DNA of 64,000 nt, taken from contig NZ_CP097800.1 of assembly GCF_000612545.2 (NCBI RefSeq), positions 5,096,501 to 5,160,500 of the forward strand, in the 5' to 3' direction. A program made the translations under genes and the position numbers. The DNA comes from Streptomyces sp. PCS3-D2 (GTDB taxonomy: Bacteria > Actinomycetota > Actinomycetes > Streptomycetales > Streptomycetaceae). This document shows positions 38,554 to 47,274 of this stretch, in pieces (the first letter of the stretch is position 1; the number at the start of each line of letters is the position of its first letter). A model generated the notes under the pieces. It was not told where the DNA came from. It worked only from the letters and a program-made list of their open reading frames with translations, and made no database searches.

Positions 38554-41075
38554 CGGACGGCACCTCCTATGGTCAGGACAGCCAGGTCGGGCTTGACCTG
38601 GCCGCGCTCGGGGACGAACTTCACGGTCGGGTCGGGGGCGCCGGGCGCGTTCACGAAGGAGACGAACCTGCGCAGCCGCTCCGGGTCCTGGAGCGTCTCG
38701 GCCCATTCGTCCCGGTAGTGCGCCACGTGGTCGGCCATCAGCGACTCCAGCTCCGCGCACAGCCCCAGCGAGTCGTGCACGACCACATCCCGCAGGTGGT
38801 CGAGGCCGCCCTCCAGCCGCTCCAGCCAGGTCGAGGTGCGCTCCAGCCGGTCGGCGGTGCGGATGTAGAACATCAGGAACCGGTCGATCAGCCGGATCAG
38901 TTCCGCGTCCGACAGGTCCTGGGCGAGGAGGTCGGCGTGGCGCGGGGTGGCGCCGCCGTTGCCGCCCACATAGAGGTTCCAGCCGCTCGCCGTCGCGATC
39001 ACCCCGAAGTCCTTGCTCTGCGCCTCCGCGCACTCGCGGGCGCAGCCGGACACCGCCGACTTGAGCTTGTGCGGGGCGCGCAGTCCCCGGTAGCGCAGCT
39101 CCAGGTCGATGGCCATCCGGACGCTGTCCTGGACGCCGTATCGGCACCAGGTCCGCCCCACGCAGGACTTCACCGTCCGCAGGGCCTTCCCGTAGGCGTG
39201 CCCGGACTCGAACCCGGCGTCGACGAGCCGCGCCCAGATCCGCGGGAGCTGGTCCACGCGCGCACCGAACAGGTCGATCCGCTGCCCACCGGTGATCTTC
39301 GTGTAGAGGCCGAAGTCGCGAGCCACCTCGCCGATCACGATCAGCTTGTCGGGGGTGATCTCACCGCCGGGGATCCGCGGCACGACCGAGTACGAGCCGT
39401 TGCGCTGCATGTTCGCCAGGAAGTGGTCGTTGGTGTCCTGGAGGGCGGCCTGCTCCCGGTCCAGCACGTAGCCGCTGGCGCCGAGCGTGGGCGCGAGCGA
39501 GGCGATGATCGAGCCGACCGCCGGCTTGCAGACCTCGCAGCCGTCGCCGCCCCGGGCCCCGGGGCGCCCGTGGCCGTCGAGGATCTGTTCGTAGGAGGTG
39601 AGCCGGCGGGTGCGGACGATCTCGTAGAGCTCGGTCCGGGTGTACGGGAAGCAGCCGCACAGTCCCGGGTCGGCGGCGGCCGGGAGCAGCTGCCCGATCA
39701 CCTTGACGCAGGAACCGCAGCCGGTGCCCGCCCTGGTGCACTTCTTGACCTCGGACAGGGTGGAGCAGGCGGTGACGGCCTTCTTCGTGACGTTGTGGCA
39801 GGAGCAGATCACCGCGTGGTCGGGCAGGGCCGACGGGCCGAGTGCGGCGGGCGCGCCGACGCCGGCCGGCAGGACCAGCTGCTCGGGGGCGACGGGCGGG
39901 ACGCTGCCGGTGAGCGGGCGCAGCAGGCCGTACGCGTCGGCGTCGCCGACCAGGACACCGCCGAGGAGGACCCCGTCGGGGGAGACCACCAGCTTCTTGT
40001 AGACGCCGGAGCGGGAGTCGGACCAGACGACGTCCAGGCTGCCGGGGGCGCTGCCGTGGGCGTCCCCGAAGGAGGCGACGTCCACGCCGAGCAGCTTCAG
40101 CTTGGTGGAGAGGTCGGCCCCGGTGAACTCCTTCCCCCGGCCCAGCAGGTCGTCGGCGGCGGTCTCGGCCATCTCGTAGCCGGGGGCGACCAGGCCGTAG
40201 ACGCGGCCGTCGACGGCGAGGGCGCACTCGCCGATGGCGTAGACGCGAGGGTCGGAGGTCAGGCAGCGGGCGTCGACCGCGATACCGCCGCGCTCGCCGA
40301 CGTCCAGCCCGGCCTCGCGGGCGAGCTGGTCGCGGGGGCGGACGCCGGCGGAGAAGACGACGAGGTCGGTGTCGACGGTGGAGCCGTCGGAGAGCCGCAT
40401 TCCGCTGACGCGGCCGTCCTCGCCGGTCACCACTTCCTGGGTGCCGACACCGGTGTGGACGGTGAGGCCCATGGACTCGATGGTGCGCAGCAGGGCGGCG
40501 CCCCCACCCTCGTCGACCTGGACGGGCATCAGGCGCGGGGCGAACTCGACGATGCGGGTGGCCAGGCCGAGTCCCTGGAGGGCGCCGGCGGCCTCCAGCC
40601 CGAGGAGGCCGCCGCCCACGACCGCACCGCTGGCCCTGCCCTTCGCGTACTCCTCGATGGCCAGGAGGTCCTCGATCGTGCGGTAGACGAAGCAGCCGGG
40701 GGCGTCCTTCCCCGGCACGGGCGGCACGAAGGGGTAGCTGCCGGTCGCGAGGACCAGCACGTCGTACGGGAAGACGCGCCCCGAGCGGGAGGTGACGGTG
40801 CGCGCGGCACGGTCGATGCACTCGGCCGGGTCGTCGAGGTGGAGGGCGATGCCGTGCTGCTCCATGAACCCGGCAGGCGTCATGGACAGGTCCTCGGGGG
40901 CGCTGCCGGAGAAGTACGAGGTCAGGTGCACGCGGTCGTAGGCGGGCCGCGGCTCCTCGCAGAGCACGGTGATCCGGTGCGTGGCGGTGACCCCGCGCTC
41001 GGCGAGCGCTTCGAGGTAGCGCTGGCCGACCATGCCGTGCCCGATGAGCACGATCGTGGGCGAGGGCTCGGTCAT
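38550..41075 (-). CDS. nirB: Assimilatory nitrite reductase large subunit, NAD(P)H-dependent
   Basis: 841 residues. Domains in order: FAD/NAD(P) oxidoreductase (IVLIGHGMVGQRYLEAL at the start, GAVVGGGLLGLEAAGAL near 160), BFD-type [2Fe-2S] region (CSCHNVTKKAV...CGSC near 430-470), nitrite/sulfite reductase ferredoxin-like half, and the siroheme-[4Fe-4S] domain with KSCVGRTWCRYG and SGCARECAEA supplying the four cysteines. It reduces nitrite to ammonium in the cytoplasm. It lies between the extra FAD reductase (one base between stop and start) and nirD. Confidence 0.95.
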   Translation of the reverse strand: MTEPSPTIVLIGHGMVGQRYLEALAERGVTATHRITVLCEEPRPAYDRVHLTSYFSGSAPEDLSMTPAGFMEQHGIALHLDDPAECIDRAARTVTSRSGRVFPYDVLVLATGSYPFVPPVPGKDAPGCFVYRTIEDLLAIEEYAKGRASGAVVGGGLLGLEAAGALQGLGLATRIVEFAPRLMPVQVDEGGGAALLRTIESMGLTVHTGVGTQEVVTGEDGRVSGMRLSDGSTVDTDLVVFSAGVRPRDQLAREAGLDVGERGGIAVDARCLTSDPRVYAIGECALAVDGRVYGLVAPGYEMAETAADDLLGRGKEFTGADLSTKLKLLGVDVASFGDAHGSAPGSLDVVWSDSRSGVYKKLVVSPDGVLLGGVLVGDADAYGLLRPLTGSVPPVAPEQLVLPAGVGAPAALGPSALPDHAVICSCHNVTKKAVTACSTLSEVKKCTRAGTGCGSCVKVIGQLLPAAADPGLCGCFPYTRTELYEIVRTRRLTSYEQILDGHGRPGARGGDGCEVCKPAVGSIIASLAPTLGASGYVLDREQAALQDTNDHFLANMQRNGSYSVVPRIPGGEITPDKLIVIGEVARDFGLYTKITGGQRIDLFGARVDQLPRIWARLVDAGFESGHAYGKALRTVKSCVGRTWCRYGVQDSVRMAIDLELRYRGLRAPHKLKSAVSGCARECAEAQSKDFGVIATASGWNLYVGGNGGATPRHADLLAQDLSDAELIRLIDRFLMFYIRTADRLERTSTWLERLEGGLDHLRDVVVHDSLGLCAELESLMADHVAHYRDEWAETLQDPERLRRFVSFVNAPGAPDPTVKFVPERGQVKPDLAVLTIGGAVR

Positions 41076-41076
41076 G

Positions 41077-42321
41077 TCAGTGGCCTCCGTCGTCGGTGAG
41101 CAGGTGGAACAGGTCGTGCGGTGGTTCCCCGCCCTCCCAGGTGCGGGCGAGGGCGCCCACGGTCGAGAGCTCGCCGAGCAGTACCCCGCCGACGAGGCGG
41201 TCGCCGCGCAGGACGACCTTGCGGTAAGTCCGCCGGGTGCCGTCGGCGAGACGGACCACGTCGTCGCCGGGGCGGGGAGTGGTCTCGCCGAAGGCGGCGA
41301 GGTCCAGGGCGCGGTCGTCGGCTCCGCCGAGGGTGAGGCGGGTCAGGGCGCGGGTGCCGGTGTACGGCGCGGGGGCCCCGGTGAGGACGGAGGCGAGCGC
41401 GTCGGCCTGCTCCAGGGCGGCGCCGGCCAGGCCGTACACCTGTCCGGCGTGCTCGGCGCAGTCGCCGACGGCGTGGATGCGGGGGTCGCTGGTGCGCAGG
41501 TGGTCGTCGACCACGATGCCGGTCCGCACGTCCAGGCCGGCGGCCTCGGCGAGGCCGGTGCGGGGGCGTACGCCGCAGGCGAGCACGACGACGTCGGCCT
41601 CCAGCCGGTAGCCGTCGGCGAGTTCGACGCCGGTGGCCCGGCGCGGGGTGTCCGCGCCGCGCCGTGTTGCGGCAGGCCCGGTCGTCGTCAGGCCGCGGAC
41701 CCGGCATTCGGTGTGGATCTCCACGCCGAGCTCGGTCAGATGCGTGGCCAGCAGGGCGGAGGCTTCGGCATCGAGGTGGCGTTCCATCAGGCGCTCGCCC
41801 TGCTGGGCGAGGACCACCACCGCCCCGCGTGCGGCGAGCGCCCGGGCGGCCGAGACGCCCAGCAGGCCCCCGCCGATCACCACCGCCCGCACCCCGGGGC
41901 GCACGGCCGCCGAGAGGGCCAGGCAGTCGTCCATGGTGCGGAAGGCGTGCACCCCGTCCGGGAGCTCCCGTCCCCCCGGCTCGAACAGCCCGCGCAGCGG
42001 GGGCAGCACCGCGTTCGAACCGGTGGCCAGCACCAGTGTGTCGTACGCGGCCACCGTGCCGTCGTCGCAGTGCACGGCCCGCTCCGCCCGGTCGATCCGC
42101 ACCGCGCGGACTCCACGCCGCAGTGCTGGGCCGGGGGCCGGGAGGGCGGTCACCTCCGGGGCGTACCGGCCCGCCAGGACCTCGGCGAGCAGGACCCTGT
42201 TGTACGGGACGCGGGACTCCTCGCCGAGGACGGTCACCGTCGCGGCCGGGCCCAGCCGGTCCGCGAGACGCAGGCCCGCGAGGCCGCCGCCGATCACCAC
42301 CACACGTTTTTCCGGGGTCAT
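41077..42321 (-). CDS. NirB-associated FAD-dependent NAD(P) oxidoreductase
   Basis: 414 residues. FAD motif VVVIGGGLAGLRLADRLG at the N-terminus, NAD motif AVVIGGGLLGVSAARALAARG near 145, and the FAD-contacting DPRIHAVGDCAEH near 280. It closely parallels the N-terminal ~400 residues of the adjacent NirB, suggesting an ancient duplication, but lacks the iron-sulfur and siroheme parts. It may feed electrons to NirB or NasA; no ferredoxin gene is nearby. First gene of the nir operon. Confidence 0.85.
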   Translation of the reverse strand: MTPEKRVVVIGGGLAGLRLADRLGPAATVTVLGEESRVPYNRVLLAEVLAGRYAPEVTALPAPGPALRRGVRAVRIDRAERAVHCDDGTVAAYDTLVLATGSNAVLPPLRGLFEPGGRELPDGVHAFRTMDDCLALSAAVRPGVRAVVIGGGLLGVSAARALAARGAVVVLAQQGERLMERHLDAEASALLATHLTELGVEIHTECRVRGLTTTGPAATRRGADTPRRATGVELADGYRLEADVVVLACGVRPRTGLAEAAGLDVRTGIVVDDHLRTSDPRIHAVGDCAEHAGQVYGLAGAALEQADALASVLTGAPAPYTGTRALTRLTLGGADDRALDLAAFGETTPRPGDDVVRLADGTRRTYRKVVLRGDRLVGGVLLGELSTVGALARTWEGGEPPHDLFHLLTDDGGH

Positions 42322-42343
42322 GCCATGAGGGTGCGCGGCCGCT

Positions 42344-42381
42344 GTTTCCCCGCCGCATCGCTGCTGTTACCCGGACGGAAC
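42344..42381. promoter_or_regulatory. Candidate GlnR box upstream of the nir operon
   Basis: On the minus strand GTTCC-N6-GTAAC-N6-GATGC-N6-GAAAC places four half-site-like pentamers exactly 11 bp apart, the spacing of actinobacterial GlnR boxes (GTNAC-N6-GAAAC repeats). GTAAC and GAAAC match well; GTTCC and GATGC are partial. It ends 23 bp before the first nir gene. GlnR control of nirB is established in Streptomyces; this particular site is inferred. Confidence 0.55.
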
Positions 42382-42478
42382 GCCGACCTCAGCGCCCGGT
42401 TTAAGGGTCGGTGAGGCCTGCCTCAAGGCCGTCTTAAAGGCCCTCGCAGCCGCTCCCGGCGCCCTTAGCGTGACCTGC

Positions 42479-43774
42479 ATGCGAGATGCTGCGGTGCTGG
42501 TCAGGGGCGGAATCCTGGGTGGGGCGGGGGTGGTGTTCCTGCTCTGGGCGGTGCAGGTCCGGCCCTCGGCGCGGCCCGACGCGCTCTTCGCCACCGCTGC
42601 GCACCTCACCGGTCTGCTCGCCGGATACGGGGTGCTGGTGCTGCTGTTCCTGATGGCCCGGGTGCCCGCGGTCGAACACGGGGTCGGTGCCGACCTGCTC
42701 GCTCGCTGGCACGCCCTGGGGGGCCGTCACGTCCTGCTCCTCTGCTTCGGACACGGACTCTTCGCCCTGCTCGGGTACGCCGTGCACACGGGCGCGGACT
42801 TGGTCCGTGCCGTCCGGGAACTGCTCGGCTACCCCGCCATAGCCGCCGCGGCGGCCGGGAGCGTCCTGCTGGCCGCGGTCGGCGCGACCTCCGCCCGGGC
42901 CGTACGCCGCCGGATGCCGTACGAAACCTGGCGTGGGGTGCACCTGCTCGTATACCTCGCCGCCGCCCTCGGCTTCGGGCACCAGCTCGCCGGGCCGGAT
43001 CTCGTGGCCGCGGCCTGGTTCTGGGCGCTCGCCCACAGCCTCGTCGCCGTGCTGCTGATCTGGTATCGCGCCGTGGTCCCCGTGCGGCAGGCCCTGCGGC
43101 ACGCGCTGCGGGTCGCGGAGGTCCGCTCCGAGGGGCCGGGGGTCGTCTCGGTTGTCGTCCGGGGCGAGCGCCTGGCGGAACTGCGTGCGGAGCCGGGCCA
43201 GTTCCTGCGCTGGCGGTTCCTGCAGCGGGGGCTGTGGCCGACCGCGCTGCCGTTCTCCCTGTCCGCGCCGGTGCGCGGGGACACGCTGAGGATCACCGTC
43301 AAGGGCCTTGGCGGCCACTCCCGCCGGATCCGCCGGCTGCGCCCCGGTACGCGGGTCCTCGCCACCGGGCCGTTCGGCGCGCTGACCGCGGCCCGGCGGA
43401 CCCGGCCCCAGGTGGTGCTGATCGCGGGCGGGGTCGGGATCACCCCGATGCGGGCGCTGTTCGAGACGCTGCCGGGCGGTCCCGGGGACATCACCCTGCT
43501 CTACCGGGCCGGCGCCGAGGAGCACCTGGTGCTGCGCGCGGAGCTGGAGGCCATCGCGGCCGAGCGGCAGGCCGGGCTGCACTACCTGCTCGGGCCGTCG
43601 GGCGGGGCCTACGACCCGCTGGCCCCGCAGGCACTGGCCGCACTGGTGCCCGACCTGGCCGAGCACGACGTCTACCTGTGCGGGCCGCCGGGGATGACGG
43701 AGACGACCCGGGCCGCACTGCTGCGGGCCGGAGTGCCGCCCGGGCGGATCCATTCGGAGTGCTTCAGCTTGTGA
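42479..43774 (+). CDS. Ferric-reductase-like flavocytochrome / ferredoxin reductase family
   Basis: 431 residues from ATG 42479, chosen because TAGCGT (42466-42471) ends 7 nt upstream as a leaderless-type -10 (GTG 42470 is an alternative). The N-terminal half has six hydrophobic segments with paired heme histidines (HALGGRHVLLLCFGHGLF; TWRGVHLLVYLAAALGFGHQ). The C-terminal half is a ferredoxin-reductase module: LPFSLSAPV (FAD), LIAGGVGITPMRALFE (NAD) and LCGPPGM, ending in an aromatic-free FSL. It likely moves electrons from NAD(P)H across the membrane. Divergent from the nir operon. Acceptor unknown. Confidence 0.85.
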   Translation: MRDAAVLVRGGILGGAGVVFLLWAVQVRPSARPDALFATAAHLTGLLAGYGVLVLLFLMARVPAVEHGVGADLLARWHALGGRHVLLLCFGHGLFALLGYAVHTGADLVRAVRELLGYPAIAAAAAGSVLLAAVGATSARAVRRRMPYETWRGVHLLVYLAAALGFGHQLAGPDLVAAAWFWALAHSLVAVLLIWYRAVVPVRQALRHALRVAEVRSEGPGVVSVVVRGERLAELRAEPGQFLRWRFLQRGLWPTALPFSLSAPVRGDTLRITVKGLGGHSRRIRRLRPGTRVLATGPFGALTAARRTRPQVVLIAGGVGITPMRALFETLPGGPGDITLLYRAGAEEHLVLRAELEAIAAERQAGLHYLLGPSGGAYDPLAPQALAALVPDLAEHDVYLCGPPGMTETTRAALLRAGVPPGRIHSECFSL

Positions 43775-43790
43775 GCCGGGCGGGTGCGTT

Positions 43791-43823
43791 CCGCCCGCTC
43801 CGCCCGCTCCGCCCGCTCCGCCC
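43791..43823 (+). repeat. 9-bp tandem repeat (CCGCCCGCT, about 3.5 copies)
   Basis: Three exact copies and a partial one follow the flavocytochrome stop by 17 bp. It is likely replication slippage; it lies in a short gap of C-rich, gene-free sequence (43775-43941). Confidence 0.7.
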
Positions 43824-43941
43824 CGACCTGCGCCGGTGTCGTTCCCCGCCGCCCTGCGCGTCCTGCCGTTCCCGCTGCCCGCCGCGTCCCGCCGTTCCTC
43901 ATGTCCTGCCGTTCCCCGCGTCCCCGAGGAGTTGCCGCCCC

Positions 43942-44223
43942 ATGCGCCACCCGCTGCACATCGCCTTGCCCGTGCCCGTCGGAGGTACGGCTCCCGCGCC
44001 CGCCGCGCGGCACCGCAAACCACGCAGACCCTCACCGGTGGGGACCGCGCTGGCCGCCCTGGCCCGGGTACCCCCGGCGGGGCGGCTCGCGGCCGGGCTG
44101 GGGGTGGCCGGTGTGCTGGCCGCCAGCGTGCTCACGGCGGTCGTGGACCCGGCCGCTCCGGTGGCCCCGGACCGGGTCCCGGCCGGGCGAAGCTCAACCT
44201 TTGCGCAAGTTTCGGGGAATTGA
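43942..44223 (+). CDS. Small single-pass membrane protein, unknown
   Basis: 93 residues from ATG 43942. The N-terminal half is basic and Pro-rich (HRKPRRPSPVG); one hydrophobic segment (LAAGLGVAGVLAASVLTAVV, about 51-70) is followed by a short Pro-rich outside tail. In related flavocytochrome loci the next gene is an exported FMN-binding protein; this frame could be the truncated signal-anchor part of such a gene. No catalytic motif is seen. Coding status is uncertain because composition alone supports it only moderately. Confidence 0.5.
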   Translation: MRHPLHIALPVPVGGTAPAPAARHRKPRRPSPVGTALAALARVPPAGRLAAGLGVAGVLAASVLTAVVDPAAPVAPDRVPAGRSSTFAQVSGN

Positions 44224-44259
44224 ATGGTCGTTGCACTGACAGCTCCATAGGGTCGGTTC

Positions 44260-45036
44260 GTGCCTGACATATCAACGACCATGATCATCGTGCTGTGCGT
44301 GGCCGCCGCGGCGGCCGGCTGGATCGACGCAGTGGTGGGCGGCGGTGGCCTGCTGCTTCTGCCCGCGCTCCTGCTGGGCCTGCCCAACGCTCACCCCGCC
44401 ACCGTCCTCGGCACCAACAAAGCCGTGGCCATCGTCGGTACCGCCGGCGCGGCCGTGACGTACGTCCGCAAGGCCCCGGTGGACGTGAAGCTCGCCGTCC
44501 GCATCGGCCTGGCGGCGCTCGCCGGATCGATGGGCGGCGCCGCACTCGCCGGCGGCATCAGCAAGGACGCGCTACGCCCGATGATCATGGCGGTGCTGGT
44601 GATCGTCGCCGGGTTCGTGCTCTTCCGGCCCGGCTTCGGCACCGCCCCCTCCACCGCGCCCGTCAGCCGTGCCCGGGTGCTGCTCGCCATCGCGCTCGCC
44701 GGCCTCGGCATCGGCTTCTACGACGGCCTCATCGGCCCGGGCACCGGCACCTTCCTGGTGCTCGCGCTCACGGCCCTGCTCCACCTCGACCTGGTCGCCG
44801 CCTCCGCCACCGCGAAGATCGTCAACTGCTGCACCAACGCGGGCGCGCTCGCGATGTTCGCCTACCAGGGCATGGTGCTGTGGCAGCTCGCCGCACTGAT
44901 GGCGGTGTTCAACCTGGCCGGCGGCATGATCGGGGCGCGCATGGCGCTCAAGAAGGGCAGCGGCTTCGTCCGCGGGGTGCTGCTGACCGTGGTCGGCGCG
45001 CTGGTGGTCAAGCTCGGCCTGGAGCAGTGGGGCTGA
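44260..45036 (+). CDS. TauE/SafE (TSUP) family sulfite/organosulfur exporter
   Basis: 258 residues from GTG 44260. About eight hydrophobic segments; repeated motifs AGWIDAVVGGGGLLLLPALLLGLPNAHPATVLGTNKAVAI and LGIGFYDGLIGPGTGTFLVLALTALLHLD are the two TauE/SafE half-repeats. Members export sulfite, sulfonates or related anions. TAGGGT (44248-44253) 6 nt before the start suggests a leaderless transcript. Followed by a convergent hairpin. The substrate is not fixed. Confidence 0.88.
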   Translation: MPDISTTMIIVLCVAAAAAGWIDAVVGGGGLLLLPALLLGLPNAHPATVLGTNKAVAIVGTAGAAVTYVRKAPVDVKLAVRIGLAALAGSMGGAALAGGISKDALRPMIMAVLVIVAGFVLFRPGFGTAPSTAPVSRARVLLAIALAGLGIGFYDGLIGPGTGTFLVLALTALLHLDLVAASATAKIVNCCTNAGALAMFAYQGMVLWQLAALMAVFNLAGGMIGARMALKKGSGFVRGVLLTVVGALVVKLGLEQWG

Positions 45037-45054
45037 CCGGCCCGAGCCGGTCAG
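45033..45054. terminator. Hairpin spanning both stop codons of convergent genes
   Basis: CTGACCGG (45033-45040) pairs perfectly with CCGGTCAG (45047-45054) across a 6-nt loop; it includes the TSUP stop TGA and the sortase stop on the other strand. Confidence 0.55.
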
Positions 45055-45686
45055 TACGTCCCGGTGAGATGGGCGAAGACGACCACGTTGCCGCGGTAGC
45101 CCGTTCGCGGTGAGAAGCCGCCGCCGCAGGTGATCACCCGCAGCTCGGCGCGGGACGAAGGACCGTACACGCGGGTGTCCGGAAAGGCCTTGGCGTCGTG
45201 GACCTCGACCGCGTGCACCGTGAACACCGCCGTCCGTCCGTCCGCCCGCGGAATCTCGATCGCCGCGCCGCGGCGCAGCGCTCCCAGGTGGTAGAAGACC
45301 CCCGGCCCGGCGTCGTCGTCCACGTGCCCGGCGATCACCGCGGTGCCGGTGGCGCCCGGGGTGGTGCCCTCGCGGTACCAGCCGGCGAGGTCCCGCCGGT
45401 CGGGCGGGGGTACTTCGAGGTGGCCGGCCCGGTCCAGCCCGAGCCCGACCAGCGGGGCGTCCACCCGGATGGAGGGGATCCTGATCCGCCCGGGCGGAGA
45501 GCCGGGCAGCGGGGCGATGCCGGGGCCGATGGTCCCGGCGGCGGTCAGGGCCTCGGCGGGGGAGGGCAGCGGTGGCCCCACCGGTTCCCGGGAGCCGCTG
45601 GTCACGAGCCAGATGCCGATGAAGGCGGCGAGTGCGACGAGTCCCCCGTGGCGGGCGGTCGGGCGGAAGTCGCCGGCCATGCGCAC
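45051..45686 (-). CDS. Class F sortase
   Basis: 211 residues. A single N-terminal hydrophobic segment (GGLVALAAFIGIWLVTSG) anchors it with the catalytic part outside. The sortase barrel has RIRIPSIRVDAPLVGLGLD, the catalytic His in TAVIAGHVDD, the Cys in LRVITCGGGFSPRTGYRGNVVVFAH and the following Arg. This short actinobacterial layout is class F. It probably attaches the neighbouring surface protein, although that protein lacks an obvious LPxTG. Confidence 0.88.
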   Translation of the reverse strand: MRMAGDFRPTARHGGLVALAAFIGIWLVTSGSREPVGPPLPSPAEALTAAGTIGPGIAPLPGSPPGRIRIPSIRVDAPLVGLGLDRAGHLEVPPPDRRDLAGWYREGTTPGATGTAVIAGHVDDDAGPGVFYHLGALRRGAAIEIPRADGRTAVFTVHAVEVHDAKAFPDTRVYGPSSRAELRVITCGGGFSPRTGYRGNVVVFAHLTGTY

Positions 45687-45809
45687 CCCCTCCGCCTTCC
45701 GTCCGAGGTGACTGGCCGTCGCCCGGCCCCGCGAACGGGGGGACCTCGCGGGGCGGGCGACGGGGGGCGGTACCGGTCGGACCGCGGCCGCAGCCGCGGT
45801 GGGCGTCCG

Positions 45810-46352
45810 TCAGCTCCGCGTGCCGCTCGCCCGGCGACGCAGAAGCCAGGTACCGCCGACGGCGGTCGCGGCCAGTACGGCCGCTCCCGCCGCGATCTTG
45901 GCGGGGTCGGTGGTGGTGGTCGTGCCACCGCCCACCCCGGAGTTGACGTGCCCCTGCGGGCCGCGCTCGGTGACCACCAGGGCGCCGTTCGCGAACTTGC
46001 CGTTCGCGCAGGTCGCGCCGATGTCGTAGGTGCCGGGCCGGGTGCCGCGGGCCACCTGGAACTGCCCCACGACCACCTCCTTGTGGGTGCCCGGGACCAG
46101 CTTGAACCGTCCGCCGCCGACCGTGGTGGCATCGCCGTCGGCGTGGCTGCCCGGACCGCAGGCGGTGGTGTTCACGGTGACGGTGGCACCGGGGGCGGCG
46201 GTCTTCGGCCAGACCTCCAGCACCGCGAAGTCCCCGGGCGCGAAGCCCACCATGCCCAGGTCCGCGGCGGCGACCGCGCCGGCGACCGGGCCGCTGAACG
46301 CGGCGGCGGTCAGCGCGGTCGCGGTCAGCACGTGTGCGGTACGTCGGCGCAT
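45810..46352 (-). CDS. Secreted surface protein adjacent to sortase
   Basis: 180 residues from ATG 46350-46352 (GGGAGAG upstream). A Sec signal (RRRTAHVLTATALTAAAFSGPVAGAVAAA) is followed by an Ig-like beta domain (VLEVWPKTAAPGATVTVNTTACGPGSH; GTRPGTYDIGATCANGKF, two Cys likely disulfide-bonded). The end is a Gly/Thr linker (GVGGGTTTTTDP), a hydrophobic segment (AAGAAVLAATAVGG) and the basic tail WLLRRRASGTRS. This is the architecture of a sortase substrate, but no LPxTG pentapeptide is present. It precedes the sortase by 123 bp in one direction. Confidence 0.72.
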   Translation of the reverse strand: MRRRTAHVLTATALTAAAFSGPVAGAVAAADLGMVGFAPGDFAVLEVWPKTAAPGATVTVNTTACGPGSHADGDATTVGGGRFKLVPGTHKEVVVGQFQVARGTRPGTYDIGATCANGKFANGALVVTERGPQGHVNSGVGGGTTTTTDPAKIAAGAAVLAATAVGGTWLLRRRASGTRS

Positions 46353-46673
46353 GGGACTCTCCCTGGAGACACGGGGTCGTGCATCAGAGGAAACCCGCCT
46401 CGCGCGCCACACGCCTGCTGATGTCCCGTCAGGTACGGGCCGCCGTGCCCTGCCGTCGCTCGTCCTCGCAGGTCACGGTGAGCGTGCGGCCATCCGGGCC
46501 ACCCGCTCCGTCCGGGTGACCGGATGCCCCGGACGGCCGTCGGGCGCACGGCCCGTCCACGGGCACCGGGCGGTGGCCTTCCAGGGATCCGCACGTACGG
46601 TGGTGGGGCGCAGCGTGGCATGGACCTCCGGACCGTACACGCAGCGGTGCGCCGGATCCGAGGGAGGGGCTCC
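46353..46673. other. Gap between the surface protein and gamma-glutamylcyclotransferase-like genes
   Basis: 321 bp between divergent genes with no convincing gene. GTACGGT (46595-46601) and ACCGTAC (46632-46638) form an inverted repeat 30 bp apart in the probable promoter of the plus-strand gene; nothing else stands out. Confidence 0.4.
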
Positions 46674-47168
46674 ATGACATCGGTCGAGCGGTCGCGGGAG
46701 GCGGCCACCGGGGCGCTCCCGTTCTTCGTGTACGGGACCCTGCGCCCCGGCGAGGTCAACCACGGCCTGTTCCTGCGCGGCCGCACGGCCTCCGAGGAGT
46801 CGGCCGTCCTGCCGGACGCGGCCCTCTACGACGGCCCGGGCTATCCGTACGCGGTCCACCGGCCGGGCACCGCCGTGGTCGGGGAGCTGATCACGGCAGA
46901 GCCCGGCAGGTACCGGGAAGTGCTGGCCGAACTGGACCGGCTGGAGGAGTACGAGGGCCCCGGGCGGCCGGGGAACGTCTACGACCGGTTCGCCCGCCGG
47001 GCCCTGCTCTCCGACGGCACCGCGGTGCGCGCCTGGGTCTACCTGGCGTCCCCGCTGATCGCCCGCGAGCTGCTGGCCCGGGGGACGGAGATACCCGGGG
47101 GAGACTGGTTCGACCGTTCCGCCACGCGGTCCGGACACGGCCCGGACACCGGCCGGGACAGGCCCTGA
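46674..47168 (+). CDS. Gamma-glutamylcyclotransferase family (AIG2-like) protein
   Basis: 164 residues from ATG 46674 with GAGGGAGGGG upstream. The opening LPFFVYGTLRPGEVNHGLFL is the hallmark YGTLR glycine loop; DGPGYPYAV and VVGELITAE follow, and LDRLEEYEGP contains the conserved acidic residue proposed as catalytic base. Members cyclise gamma-glutamyl amines or amino acids; the specific substrate is unknown. Convergent with dnaG. Confidence 0.88.
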   Translation: MTSVERSREAATGALPFFVYGTLRPGEVNHGLFLRGRTASEESAVLPDAALYDGPGYPYAVHRPGTAVVGELITAEPGRYREVLAELDRLEEYEGPGRPGNVYDRFARRALLSDGTAVRAWVYLASPLIARELLARGTEIPGGDWFDRSATRSGHGPDTGRDRP

Positions 47169-47274
47169 TGCGGTGGCCCTTCACCGCCCTGCCACCGGCC
47201 GGGACGCCGTCCACCCGCCTCCGCCACCCGGTGAGCGGCGTGGGCCGAAACCGCGCCGGGGCCTGCTCAGCGCA

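Noticed and set aside
42344-42381. Pho box upstream of nir
   Set aside because: The 11-bp repeats fit GTNAC/GAAAC of GlnR, not GTTCACC direct repeats of PhoP.
46353-46673. Possible small genes in the gap
   Set aside because: No start with a ribosome site and no natural composition.
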